Origin: Marinococcus sp. PL1-022
Lineage (GTDB): Bacteria; Bacillota; Bacilli; Bacillales; Marinococcaceae
Direction: 5' to 3'
DNA length: 58,083 nt
NCBI RefSeq assembly: GCF_033845285.1
Contig: NZ_JAWXCX010000003.1
Coordinates: forward strand, 1 to 58,083
A model generated the notes under the pieces. That model had not been told where the DNA came from. It saw nothing but the letters and a program-made list of their open reading frames with translations, and did not search any database. A program made the translations under genes and the position numbers. This document shows, one piece after another, positions 25,563-33,283 of the stretch (its first letter is position 1; each line of letters begins with the position of its first letter).

Positions 25563-25712
25563 GAGAGTTAACTCTATACACTAATTCTTCTGTGGCTAGA
25601 AGAAACTATTTGACTTTAGTTTAGCATATTCTCATATCTTTTCAAGGGATACGTTTAAGCTATATCAATAATTTGTTTCATATAGCATATCTGTGTGTAT
25701 AAAGTAACTCTC
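25563..25712 (+). promoter_or_regulatory. Structured rep leader, likely copy control
   Basis: GAGAGTTAACTCTATACAC (25563-25581) is nearly the reverse complement of GTGTATAAAGTAACTCTC (25695-25712), which ends about 16 nt before the rep ribosome site. Between them is another stem, GCTATAT with ATATAGC. RepA_N plasmids are known to use an antisense RNA against the rep leader, so this fold may be its target or its attenuator. Confidence 0.55.
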
Positions 25713-25741
25713 AATCTAATAAACAGATGGGAGTTTTTATT

Positions 25742-26560
25742 ATGTCTACATTCTTTAATATCTATGAGGAACAAGGATTAACTTATTACCAACTGCCTAA
25801 AATTTTTTTTCAAAATGAAAAGTATATGAATATGAGTAATGACACAAAAATTGCTTGGTCTATTTTAAAGGACCGTTTTCAACTTTCTATAAAAAACAAT
25901 TGGTTTGATGAGAATGGGAATATTTATTTCATTTATACAAACGATGATCTAATGGACATCTTGAATATTAAAAGTCCAAATAAAATTTCTAAGATTAAAA
26001 AAGAATTAACTGAAGCCGATCTTCTTTATCAAGTACGTGTAGGGTTAAACAAACCTAACAAATTATATATTAAAAAGCCCCTAGCATCTGATGATGATAT
26101 ATATAAAATTAAAAAGGAAAATGATCCAGAATCCTTGGGGGACAAGGATTTATCAAAATCATATGTCCGGAACTATGAAAATGATAGCTCCAGAAATATG
26201 AAAATGATACATCAAGAAGTATCAAAATCATACGGAAATAAGACTGAATATAGTAAGACTGATATGAATAATAGTATTGTTAACAATAACGTTAACAATT
26301 CTTCTTCGGAAACGATGAATACATATGAAATCGAAAAAGAATATATCCAAGAAGGATTATCCCCTGAAGTCATTCAACGAGTCAAAGATGAAATTGCCAA
26401 CAAACAAGAACCGGTTCGTCATTATGAAGCCTATCTGCGAACGTGCCTCGACAATACCTTATACAAACATCGCCTGAAACGAGGCGTGATTGACCAACCG
26501 TATCCGCATTTACCAGCTAATCATCCACTGAATTATAATTGGCTACAGGATGGCTCATAA
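25742..26560 (+). CDS. repA: RepA_N-type replication initiator
   Basis: A 272-residue initiator. Its N-terminal 120 residues match the RepA_N domain strongly: YYQLPKIFFQNEKYMNMSND, IAWSILKDRFQLSIKNNW, GNIYFIYTNDDLMDIL and GLNKPNKLYIKKP. The middle (about 130-195) is low complexity and encodes the iteron array. The C-terminal domain has EGLSPEVIQRVKDEIANKQEP and HYEAYLRTCLDNTLYKHR, the host-specific part in this family. The ATG at 25742 follows GGGAG; an ATG five codons upstream lies before that site and is less likely. RepA_N plasmids replicate by theta mode with the origin inside the gene, as appears here. Confidence 0.95.
   Translation: MSTFFNIYEEQGLTYYQLPKIFFQNEKYMNMSNDTKIAWSILKDRFQLSIKNNWFDENGNIYFIYTNDDLMDILNIKSPNKISKIKKELTEADLLYQVRVGLNKPNKLYIKKPLASDDDIYKIKKENDPESLGDKDLSKSYVRNYENDSSRNMKMIHQEVSKSYGNKTEYSKTDMNNSIVNNNVNNSSSETMNTYEIEKEYIQEGLSPEVIQRVKDEIANKQEPVRHYEAYLRTCLDNTLYKHRLKRGVIDQPYPHLPANHPLNYNWLQDGS
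26151..26242 (+). repeat. Replication origin: four 23-bp iterons inside repA
   Basis: Four contiguous 23-bp direct repeats start at 26151, 26174, 26197 and 26220. Each begins with a 13-bp core TATSAAAATSATA (S = C in units 1 and 4, G in units 2 and 3), followed by ten variable bases. Because 23 is not a multiple of 3, the reading frame shifts across the repeats, so the repetition is conserved as DNA rather than as protein. Confidence 0.85.
26276..26299. repeat. Palindrome in repA downstream of iterons
   Basis: ATTGTTAAC and GTTAACAAT enclose 6 bases, 34 bp beyond the last iteron. It may be part of the origin; the GTTAAC centre also occurs in the par array. Confidence 0.5.
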
Positions 26561-26583
26561 ATCCATGGAGGAGGAAGAAATCG

Positions 26584-26934
26584 ATGGCAGGAACCATCTC
26601 CAAAATTAATCGAAGTGTGAAACAGTTGGAAAAAGAATTAACAACGATCGGTTTTCATGTGAAGATCGAAGCGGATGCTAATAGCATGACGCAGTATTTG
26701 ATCATCAATGAAGGCCGGGTTCCCGGTATTACGGTAAGTGATCGTCGATCCAAAGGAAAAAAACAAGCGCAGTGGGCCGCCGAAGTCGTGGTTACGTCTC
26801 CTACGGAGACGTATGAGATCAATACCTATAAGGATCCGGAAACCAAGCAGTCGTTTACCCATTACGTGGTTTCGTCGCACAAAGCGAACAAGATTCCGAA
26901 GCTCTGGAAGACCTTTGGAAACGATGCAACGTAA
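26584..26934 (+). CDS. Unknown plasmid protein (116 aa)
   Basis: A 116-residue basic protein beginning MAGTISKINRSVKQLEKEL, with a strong GGAGGAGGAAG ribosome site before the ATG at 26584. It appears alpha/beta, with a beta-rich middle (YLIINEGRVPGITVSDRR, WAAEVVVTSPTETYEIN). It starts 23 nt after repA on the same strand, so it is probably co-transcribed and may belong to the replication module. I recognise no family. Its GC content is higher than that of repA. Confidence 0.65.
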   Translation: MAGTISKINRSVKQLEKELTTIGFHVKIEADANSMTQYLIINEGRVPGITVSDRRSKGKKQAQWAAEVVVTSPTETYEINTYKDPETKQSFTHYVVSSHKANKIPKLWKTFGNDAT

Positions 26935-27224
26935 GCATCGTTGATGATGAGTACCCCGTAGAGCAAACACATCCATATCCAGAACCTTTTTTCTGTTATG
27001 GAGGTCTTTTTCAGAAGAGCAATCAACAAAGAAGCTTATGGCACGAAAAGGATTCGGACACCTCGTGTGTGTGGTTCGTCCTTGAGGCCATTCGGGTTCG
27101 CATTGGTAAAGCTTGATAATGAGGGGCCAATCAATGCGACTAATCAAGTTCGACTCGGGCAAATATGTATGATTCGTGGTACTCGCTAATGCGATAAATT
27201 TTTCATTCGCTTTTATGTGTCCAT

Positions 27225-27635
27225 TTAATTCCGACTATCTTTTCGCTGCTTCGCTTTAGAAATGGTATCGGCTATATATTCATCTGCCCCATCTAGTACC
27301 GGTGATAACGTTTCTGCTGTAGACACATAGTCTTTCAAATCATGATGAATCATTAACACGTTCATCACTTCTAATAATATGCTTGTTTTACGGTCAGCGG
27401 TGTTGGCTCCTATACGAATCTTTTTTAAATCATCGTGCAGCCTATCCTGAACTTCGTCAGCCACCTTATCGATTAAATAATTCGAGAGCTCTTGTCGCCA
27501 TTCCTGATCTCGATGTTCTTCCACAATTTGATGAAGAGCAGCACTAGCCGATATCCCTTGTTGTTCTTTGACCTTATCAATGTAAGCAATCGTTTGTTCG
27601 GATAGCATATAATTCTTTCGTTGTTTGGCACTCAT
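27225..27635 (-). CDS. Ribbon-helix-helix-like plasmid protein
   Basis: A 136-residue protein. The N-terminal 45 residues look like an RHH fold: a short strand (KNYMLSEQTIAYIDKVKEQQ), then GISASAALHQIVEEHRDQ. The rest is helical and charged (ELSNYLIDKVADEVQDRLHD, IRIGANTADRKTSILLEVMN), like plasmid copy-control or mobilisation accessory proteins. GGGAGGTTC precedes the ATG at 27635. It is divergent from the HEPN gene, and four TGTGTAAA-type repeats begin 123 bp from its start, so autoregulation through those repeats is plausible. No relaxase gene is present. Confidence 0.65.
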   Translation of the reverse strand: MSAKQRKNYMLSEQTIAYIDKVKEQQGISASAALHQIVEEHRDQEWRQELSNYLIDKVADEVQDRLHDDLKKIRIGANTADRKTSILLEVMNVLMIHHDLKDYVSTAETLSPVLDGADEYIADTISKAKQRKDSRN

Positions 27636-27757
27636 ACGTGAACCTCCCTGAATATCTTCTTCTTGTTTTATCGTCCAGGGAGTTCAAGGTTGTTATACCG
27701 GAAGACATTTTCGTGACCTGTTGAAATTTCTATATCGAAAAGCTACGTCAAAAAGCA

Positions 27758-27804
27758 TGTGTAAATCGTGTGTAAATAGGTGTGCGAAAAGGTGTGTAAA
27801 AGTG
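27758..27804 (+). repeat. Four 11-12-bp direct repeats (TGTGTAAA iterons)
   Basis: Tandem units begin at 27758, 27769, 27781 and 27793, with core TGTGTAAA (the third unit is TGTGCGAA). They sit directly before the left structured repeat and upstream of the divergent RHH gene. They are probably binding sites. Confidence 0.65.
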
Positions 27805-27811
27805 CTTTTTC

Positions 27812-27887
27812 ATGTCCCCATCGTTTTGCCCGGCGTTGCGGGGTTCCCCACCCATTTGGGGACAAAAACCCCTTATGCTCTTTTACA
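27812..27887 (+). repeat. Left structured inverted repeat flanking the HEPN gene
   Basis: An outer stem GTCCCCA (27814-27820) with TGGGGAC (27857-27863) encloses smaller hairpins, and is followed by AAAAACCCCTTATGCTC. Its near copy lies in opposite orientation at 28953-29027. The two copies are about 80% identical, with paired changes in the stems. Confidence 0.75.
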
Positions 27888-27977
27888 ATTATTTTTTCAT
27901 TTTCGTTTTTCCTTAATCACATAAAGAAGCGTTTCATGATGTTCATAACAAACATTCAAAAGTTTAGGAGATAGTTC

Positions 27978-28895
27978 ATGAATGAATTGATTAGCAAAAA
28001 TTATTGTCCTCATTGTTCTCTTTTTTGGCAATTGGAAGAGAAGCAAATGGAACGATTAAGCCAGCAACAATTAAAATCTATGCTTAGTGAAAACATAACT
28101 TGTAGGTACTGCGACAAAAACTTCACTTTTTATGAAGGTATGATTGAAGGAATCATAACCGCAAAATTATTTAGAGCTTTCGATTTAATGTATGATTTTT
28201 CGTTTCGTGATCGAACATTTATTATGCTAGGCCAAATGAAAACGATTAAACTTCCGAAGGAAATGAAATTAAAAGAAGTCGTATTAAGTACGAAGGCACC
28301 TGCAAAGTTATCGTCTAGTTATTCAAGGGAAGGATTTATAGAAAGTTTTGATGTTATCTCTTCCGAATTAAATCCAGAGACTAAAAACAAAATACTGGCA
28401 TCGGGTGGATGGAAAAGGGGGCTCCCTGAAATAAAAGACTGGGTAGAAATTGAATATCATGCATACGGTAATACCAAAGACCAAAGAGAGAATGAAGTAT
28501 GGATCGAACTACTTTCCCAAATTATGAAACAAATTCAACAAGAGCAATACAGTGCTGCTATTTTATCTTCTGAAATCATGTTCGAAAGTTTTCTTGATAA
28601 GAGTTTGTTTATATCTTTAAAAAACCAAGGGTTAAATGACGAGACGAGTTATTTGATATTGGAATCGGTCGGAAACATACAAACAAAAACGCACAAGTTG
28701 CTGGAGAAATTAGAAGGTAATGGATTGCAAATAAACAAAAGTGTAAATAAAGAATGGGAAAAGCTTTTAAGAAAAAGAAATAAAATAGGACACGGGGAAG
28801 AAATAGATTTCAAAAAAGAAGAAGCACAGCAAGCATTAAAAACGGCCCTTGAAGCTATTTGCACTATTTATATTCACACAGATATATATACTTAA
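27978..28895 (+). CDS. Zinc-ribbon plus HEPN-domain protein (candidate defence RNase)
   Basis: A 305-residue protein. An N-terminal zinc ribbon has Cys10-Pro-His-Cys13 and Cys42-Arg-Tyr-Cys45. The middle is unknown. The C-terminal 120 residues are helical and resemble a HEPN domain: SAAILSSEIMFESFLDK, then LLRKRNKIGHGEE with R267-x4-H272, the RNase signature of HEPN toxins and abortive-infection proteins. TAGGAGAT precedes the ATG. No antitoxin or nucleotidyltransferase partner lies next to it; it stands alone between two structured inverted repeats. The gene is more AT-rich than the repeats around it. The likely role is RNA cleavage on infection or stress, which is inference from the motif only. 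Confidence 0.7.
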   Translation: MNELISKNYCPHCSLFWQLEEKQMERLSQQQLKSMLSENITCRYCDKNFTFYEGMIEGIITAKLFRAFDLMYDFSFRDRTFIMLGQMKTIKLPKEMKLKEVVLSTKAPAKLSSSYSREGFIESFDVISSELNPETKNKILASGGWKRGLPEIKDWVEIEYHAYGNTKDQRENEVWIELLSQIMKQIQQEQYSAAILSSEIMFESFLDKSLFISLKNQGLNDETSYLILESVGNIQTKTHKLLEKLEGNGLQINKSVNKEWEKLLRKRNKIGHGEEIDFKKEEAQQALKTALEAICTIYIHTDIYT

Positions 28896-29308
28896 AGAAG
28901 TAATGGGCGGAACACTTCATACGTTCGTAGCGAAAATTCGCGAGAAAAATCTGTAAAGAGCATAAGGGGTTTTTGACCCCAACGAGGGTTGGGATCCAGG
29001 CAAAGCCTGGCAAAACGCTGGGGTCACAAAAACGCGAAAAAGTACTAGTTATGTACCCTTCAAGGTACTAAAAAAGTACCGATATTTGCGCCTTCTTTTC
29101 AGAAGTTTTTCGCATGCTGCGAACAAAAGCGAACATGAAAAAGATGCCTAAAGTTATAAATAGAACATTCCAGAAATAACTTTACGCATATTTTTAGGGA
29201 CCAACATCGCAACAATGAGTGACGTAAGTGAACCTCTTCAGTGAACAACCATCACCCCTCTGGCAGATAAACGACACGGGGAATGACCAACGAAAGGAAC
29301 GAAGAACC
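28896..29308. other. Gene-free region carrying the right structured repeat
   Basis: About 410 bp. It contains the palindrome GCGAAAATTCGC (28930-28941), the right structured repeat (28953-29027) and several GTAC-centred short repeats (29042-29080). I see no gene. The arrangement looks like an origin of transfer or another DNA-structure site. Confidence 0.5.
28953..29027 (-). repeat. Right structured inverted repeat flanking the HEPN gene
   Basis: Reverse-complement partner of 27812-27887. GACCCCA (28975-28981) pairs with TGGGGTC (29019-29025) where the left copy has GTCCCCA/TGGGGAC. An inner hairpin CCAGGC-AAA-GCCTGG (28996-29010) corresponds to a C-G-for-A-T version in the left copy. Confidence 0.75.
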
Positions 29309-29593
29309 ATGAAAACGAACAATACGATTGCGGCGTATCATATTTTCCGCCGGGACGAAAACGGCGCTCCGGTCTTAAATACGAACCAACTGTATCACTG
29401 GAACATTCCGAAACGGCTGCGCGAGGAACCGATCCAGCCGGGCGACATTGTCCAGGTTCCGACCAAGAAAGGCCGACGGTCTGTTCTTGTGATGAAGGTG
29501 TTCCGGGAAGACATCGAAAAGACGGGCCGGGAATACAAAAAAGTGATCAAGGTGCTCGAACGAGCGCCGGAAAGCAAAGCTCAGGAATCGTAA
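29309..29593 (+). CDS. Small unknown protein (DUF5839-like?)
   Basis: A 94-residue protein starting MKTNNTIAAYHIFRRDENGA; the ATG at 29309 has GGAACGAAG upstream and an earlier in-frame start does not. It contains WNIPKRLREEPIQPGDIVQV and a RRSVLVMKVFRED strand, suggesting a small beta-barrel. From memory it resembles proteins labelled DUF5839, found on mobile elements of Firmicutes. Function is unknown. It ends in a strong hairpin terminator and stands alone on the plus strand. Confidence 0.6.
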   Translation: MKTNNTIAAYHIFRRDENGAPVLNTNQLYHWNIPKRLREEPIQPGDIVQVPTKKGRRSVLVMKVFREDIEKTGREYKKVIKVLERAPESKAQES

Positions 29594-29614
29594 CAACCCT
29601 TCTTCCCAACACGA

Positions 29615-29659
29615 TTGTACATCATTGGGATCAGAAAAAAAGATCACAATGATGTACAA
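29615..29659 (+). terminator. Terminator after the 94-aa gene
   Basis: TTGTACATCATTG and CAATGATGTACAA form a 13-base stem; the 19-base interior carries an extra GATC pairing. Confidence 0.7.
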
Positions 29660-29687
29660 AAAAAGCCCAGGCGACGGCCTGGACTTT
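29659..29687 (-). terminator. Terminator after the 69-aa membrane gene
   Basis: On the minus strand TCCAGGCC-GTC-GCCTGGGC is followed directly by TTTTTTT, a classic intrinsic terminator 50 bp downstream of the minus-strand gene ending at 29739. Confidence 0.85.
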
Positions 29688-29738
29688 CGAAGGTTTCGTT
29701 TGGGATGATTTGTACTTCGTGTGGCAGTCTTGCAATGG

Positions 29739-29948
29739 TTAAGGCCGAAACATCTCCCGCTGCTTTCGCCGTGTCTGGATGGCCATACTAATGCCGTTCA
29801 CCACGCATATGGCGATCAGGATGATACCACTGGTCAGCATGGCCGAAGAGACGTCGCCCGTTCCGGCCATCACGATGAGCATGACGCCAATGATGAGAGC
29901 CGCGCCAAACATGATGGCTTGGGCGATTCGCAGAGAACGTCCACGCAT
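29739..29948 (-). CDS. Small two-helix membrane protein (69 aa)
   Basis: A 69-residue protein with two hydrophobic helices (AIMFGAALIIGVMLIVMAG and AMLTSGIILIAICVVNGISM), a short polar N-terminus and a basic tail (TRRKQREMFRP). AAGGAGGGAG precedes the ATG at 29948. Unknown family; it is the first of a long run of small membrane proteins on the minus strand. It has its own terminator. Confidence 0.7.
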   Translation of the reverse strand: MRGRSLRIAQAIMFGAALIIGVMLIVMAGTGDVSSAMLTSGIILIAICVVNGISMAIQTRRKQREMFRP

Positions 29949-30823
29949 GAACTCCCTCCTTGTTCAAAATGGTAAATCAAGGATAACATACGAGGTGTTT
30001 GCCGTGCTAGAACCCCCAGAGAAGCCGCACAGGCTTTTTCAATGGTTCGATGAGCCTTACTTATTCCTTATGAAGGAAGGATCGCTCTATGGCTTGCTGG
30101 TAGCTTCTCTGTCACGGAAACACTATGCGCATATCCGAGCGTCCTGTCGAAAAAAGGAATCGAATAGGAAGCCAAAAAAAGCCCTCTCTCTGCAATGCAA
30201 AGGGAAGGCATCAGGCGGTGATGGGGGCAGCGCCTGGCTACTAGCTGCGCCTTGTTGTCAGAGGCATGAACCAGCTTCTTGCACGTGCAACAATTCCCCT
30301 CATAGAGTACATACTCTATGAGAATAGTCTACCTGTTTAGGAAGAAAACCCCAACTTTTTTGATTGATCATATCATCCAACGTAGGGTCCTTTTTCATCA
30401 ATGAACGCCGATAAAAATAAACAAAAGCCCTCCGCAAGCGAGCACGGAGAGCTTTTGCATGAAAGCAGTTGAAAGTCATGACGTCGCATCCCCTATTAGA
30501 GATGAAACGAAAACGTACAGTAATTATTTTCCCAAATAATTAAAGCCATAAACATCGACAACGAACGTCTCTCGATCCTCGAGCAGACGCTCGTTGCAAG
30601 AACAAAAAATCATTAAGCATTACGATTAAGAAAGAGATGTTCGTTAAGAACACCCTTAACCTTGTTCCTTAAGGTATATAAAAATAAACTTAGATATCGA
30701 AACAGGAATCTGGAGGAAAGACAACAACAGGTTTACACTTTCAAGGAACAAGCCTCACCAATGGGTATTGAGGAGAGCGCTTAGGGATGATTTTTTCTAT
30801 TTATCTCATGATGCCGATTAATA
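29949..30823. other. Gene-poor stretch with hairpins
   Basis: About 870 bp. Perfect hairpin CTCATAGAGTA/TACTCTATGAG at 30299-30322; terminator-like stem CAAAAGC-CTCCG with CGGAG-GCTTTTG at 30422-30457. A frame from 30004 has a few protein-like codons but no proper start and a poor tail. No supported gene. Confidence 0.6.
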
Positions 30824-31093
30824 TTACCGGATCCATCCATAGGTGAGCCCAAAACTCCACAGGCCGCCGCCGGTATGCATGATTCCCACCACGATCAGCA
30901 CCGTAATGAGAGAACGCCGCGACGCCCCCTGGTACTGCCGATAAAATTCCCGGGCCATACTGAACAAAAACAACGCAAAAACAAGGGTGGAGTAACCCAT
31001 GGGGAACGACCATAGGCCAAACAAGGATAAAAAATGAATCATAAAACTTCCTATCGAAAAACCAATGATGATTTTCAAATAAGTCGGGATCAT
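30824..31093 (-). CDS. Small membrane protein (89 aa)
   Basis: An 89-residue protein starting MIPTYLKIIIGFSIGSF; TTGAGGAGAG precedes the ATG at 31093, which rules out the longer frame above it. It has three hydrophobic helices (KIIIGFSIGSFMIHFLSLFG; MGYSTLVFALFLFSMA; LITVLIVVGIMHTGGGLWSF), with a basic loop QYQGASRRS between the second and third. Unknown family. Confidence 0.65.
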   Translation of the reverse strand: MIPTYLKIIIGFSIGSFMIHFLSLFGLWSFPMGYSTLVFALFLFSMAREFYRQYQGASRRSLITVLIVVGIMHTGGGLWSFGLTYGWIR

Positions 31094-31270
31094 AGCTCTC
31101 CTCAAGAAAAAAGTCTTTCGTGCCGTGTAGCAACGAGGGGAGAGCCGAAGATTTCTCAATTTCATACATTTTCCCAAGAAAGATCGCTTCAACCTAAATT
31201 TCATCTACCGTACTTATCAAACATTTAGTTACCATATTGATGATCATCAGTAGTCAGCAAACAGTAGAAA

Positions 31271-31298
31271 GGGGCTATCCGATGGCTTGGATAGCCCC
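31271..31298 (-). terminator. Terminator-like hairpin
   Basis: GGGGCTATCC and GGATAGCCCC enclose 8 bases. It lies just downstream of the minus-strand 78-aa gene; the flanking T-richness is stronger on the plus strand, so it may work both ways. Confidence 0.65.
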
Positions 31299-31332
31299 TT
31301 CCTTTTTCTTGGAGTTTTTGAATGCGATGGGT

Positions 31333-31569
31333 TTAATCATGACGGCTCAGCGCGTCCATGATGGCCTCGAAGGTCTCGGTGCTGTAGCCGAACCAATGGG
31401 AACCAAGGTAAAACAAAGCAATCAACACGAGAGAGGCAAGAACGATTAATCCTTTTTTTCCTCGATTTTCCCATCGTTGCTCCCGTTTTCGGACAAGAAA
31501 ATCATCGAATGTATCTTTGGCTGTTTTAGCGTTGGTATCAGGCTTAAAGAGGTTCTTTTTTCGGCTCAT
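31333..31569 (-). CDS. Small single-helix membrane protein (78 aa)
   Basis: A 78-residue protein with a charged N-terminal half (MSRKKNLFKPDTNAKTAKD, VRKREQRWENRGKKG) and one membrane helix (LIVLASLVLIALFYLGSHWF), followed by a short acidic tail. The orientation is probably with the basic half inside. Unknown family. It lies 47 nt after the lipoprotein gene on the same strand and may be co-transcribed with it. Confidence 0.65.
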   Translation of the reverse strand: MSRKKNLFKPDTNAKTAKDTFDDFLVRKREQRWENRGKKGLIVLASLVLIALFYLGSHWFGYSTETFEAIMDALSRHD

Positions 31570-31616
31570 CGTTATCCCCCCAGCAACAGAAAAGGTTCCT
31601 CCCCTTCCAAACGTCG

Positions 31617-32492
31617 TTAATTCCCTACGGTATCCTCAAGCTCGCCGTCCACGACGTCGATATCCTCTGGCGTTTGAAACAAGGATTCGTCAAAATTGGG
31701 GTTCACTTCAAAGTCTACGACTTCCATGTTGCTCGTGGCATCTCCGGCCGCCTGTTCTTCATCCGCGGAGGTTTCGCGCTCGGATTTGATTTCGTAATAG
31801 GTTTCCTGATCAAACCAGTAGTCGGAAGAGCCGTCGTTCATTTCCGCCTGAATGTGGTATGTATCGTAACCATTCACTTCCTCTTCTCCGACATAGGTAA
31901 GATCAGCCTCTTCCAGCAACTGCTCGTAAGGCGCCGCGCCCTGGCTCATGTCATAGCCCTCGTCGCTTCTGCCGGCATCATACCGAATGGCTTCCTCATC
32001 GCCTTCGTCATAAGTGATGGTATAGGCAGGGTCCTCCGGATCCGTGAACTGGTAGCTGGTGGGTTCCTCTTCCGAGAACGACTCCCCATTCTCTTCGCCT
32101 TCCGTGGTGACATCTAATTCCAGGCGATTATAGTAGGCCCCGTCCCGAACATAGTCCCACTGGGTTTCTCGCGTCGTGGTGGTAAAGCTACCTTCCGGCA
32201 CGTTTTCCTGTTCTTCATCCAAGTCCATGGTCGTCTCTCCCTCTATGACAAAATAGAGACTGTTCAGGTCGTCATAGAAAGCGACGGCTTCTTCCACTAC
32301 CTTTTCGGCGCTCGGAGCTTCGTTCTCGTCCGATTCGCTACTGTCAGCATTGGCATCGTCCGTGTTTGCTTGATCCTCATTTTGATCTTGGTTGCTTTTC
32401 TCGTCGGAGGTATTGGTCTCCGTGTCTTCGTCGGTTCCGCAGGCGGATAATAGCAATAAACTACACGCAGCGGCAGGTAATAACTTACGCAT
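31617..32492 (-). CDS. Acidic surface lipoprotein
   Basis: A 291-residue lipoprotein. The signal peptide is MRKLLPAAACSLLLLSACG with lipobox LLSAC (Cys18 lipidated). Residues 20-65 are an extremely acidic Asp/Glu/Asn/Ser linker. The rest is beta-rich (SLYFVIEGETTMDL, DTYHIQAEMNDGSSDYWFD, EVNPNFDESLFQ), reminding me of LolA-like or DUF6612-type fold proteins that bind hydrophobic ligands. The excess of acidic residues is typical of secreted proteins of salt-tolerant bacteria. GGAGCGACC precedes the ATG. Anchored on the outer face of the cytoplasmic membrane. Confidence 0.8.
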   Translation of the reverse strand: MRKLLPAAACSLLLLSACGTDEDTETNTSDEKSNQDQNEDQANTDDANADSSESDENEAPSAEKVVEEAVAFYDDLNSLYFVIEGETTMDLDEEQENVPEGSFTTTTRETQWDYVRDGAYYNRLELDVTTEGEENGESFSEEEPTSYQFTDPEDPAYTITYDEGDEEAIRYDAGRSDEGYDMSQGAAPYEQLLEEADLTYVGEEEVNGYDTYHIQAEMNDGSSDYWFDQETYYEIKSERETSADEEQAAGDATSNMEVVDFEVNPNFDESLFQTPEDIDVVDGELEDTVGN

Positions 32493-32650
32493 GATGGTCG
32501 CTCCTTTGAGTATGTATTTCTTCTTTTTTCCTATTCACTAAGCCGAAACGATCAAAACTATTTTTTCTTTTTTATCCAATAAGTGGTTTGTTTGAAAAAT
32601 AATAGAAACGTGTATAACGTTCAAAGAAACCATTACGAGGAGGTCCAGAC

Positions 32651-33166
32651 ATGGCAACATTGTATTTTCGCAAACCATTTATTATCTTTTCCAGCCGAAA
32701 AGTAAAGGTAACGGACGAGCACCAACGTCTCCAGTATTACTGCGGGAAATACTATGACTCCCGCAAAGAGTTGCTGAAGCTGGCAAGAACAGAGAACGTT
32801 CGTTTATTTGACAAGCACAACCATATCCTCGCGGATGCCAAACAAACGGAACAGGCGCGAGACCAATGGAAGATCGTCTACGGAGAGCATCAAGAACAAG
32901 TCGCGACGATGACCAACACCTCCACCATGAACACAAATATGCGGCTCACGATCCGTTATAACGGGAACGAAGCGGTTATGAAAAGTGATACAGGCCGAAA
33001 AACCTTTGTGCTGGAAGCCCAAGGAGAAGTATTAGCAACTATGAAGATCCAGGGTCTGTCGTTAACCCATCACGAAGTGACCTACGATTCAGCCGCCTTG
33101 GACATGGCCGAGGAATTGTTGGTGACCGCGTTTTATACCTTCAGCCTGAAGCATGTCCGGCCTTAA
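32651..33166 (+). CDS. Tubby-like (LURP-one-related) domain protein
   Basis: A 171-residue protein made mainly of short beta strands (LYFRKPFIIFSSRKVKV, MRLTIRYNGNEAVMKSD, RKTFVLEAQGEVLATMKI) that look like the LURP-one/tubby C-terminal barrel, ending in a hydrophobic helix (AEELLVTAFYTFSLKH). This reading is from overall pattern and is not certain. CGAGGAGGTCC precedes the ATG at 32651. It is divergent from the lipoprotein gene, sharing an upstream region of about 160 bp. Confidence 0.6.
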   Translation: MATLYFRKPFIIFSSRKVKVTDEHQRLQYYCGKYYDSRKELLKLARTENVRLFDKHNHILADAKQTEQARDQWKIVYGEHQEQVATMTNTSTMNTNMRLTIRYNGNEAVMKSDTGRKTFVLEAQGEVLATMKIQGLSLTHHEVTYDSAALDMAEELLVTAFYTFSLKHVRP

Positions 33167-33283
33167 GTCTGCCAACACAAGCTTTTCCGAAAGAACAGCA
33201 ACCAACAGTTGCGTTGGATGCTCCTCATACGATCGTGACTAAGGAAAACAAAACGTGTATGTTTTGGGGAAGGGAGGGATTTC

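Larger units (their letters stand above)
25310..25741. other. par-rep intergenic region with structured leader
   Basis: A 432-bp gap. It has a hairpin terminator after the RHH gene (25373-25407), a hairpin CGGTG/CACCG (25531-25555), a palindrome around GTTAAC (25563-25576), and the rep-leader inverted repeat. I see no coding sequence. Confidence 0.7.

Noticed and set aside
26151-26242. CRISPR-like or protein-level repeat in repA
   Set aside because: No unique spacers of CRISPR length; period 23 changes codon phase, so it is neither CRISPR nor a protein repeat but an iteron set.
26638-27162. 174-codon minus-strand frame near repA
   Set aside because: It overlaps the 116-aa gene on the opposite strand, which has a strong ribosome site; the minus frame has none.
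28953-29027. integron attC site
   Set aside because: The hairpins and GTTGGG/CCCAAC motifs recall attC, but the RYYYAAC and GTTRRRY ends do not fit and no integron integrase is present.
29779-30321. 180-codon plus-strand frame after the 69-aa membrane gene
   Set aside because: The first part is antisense to that gene and the last part is Cys/His-rich low-quality sequence without a start signal.
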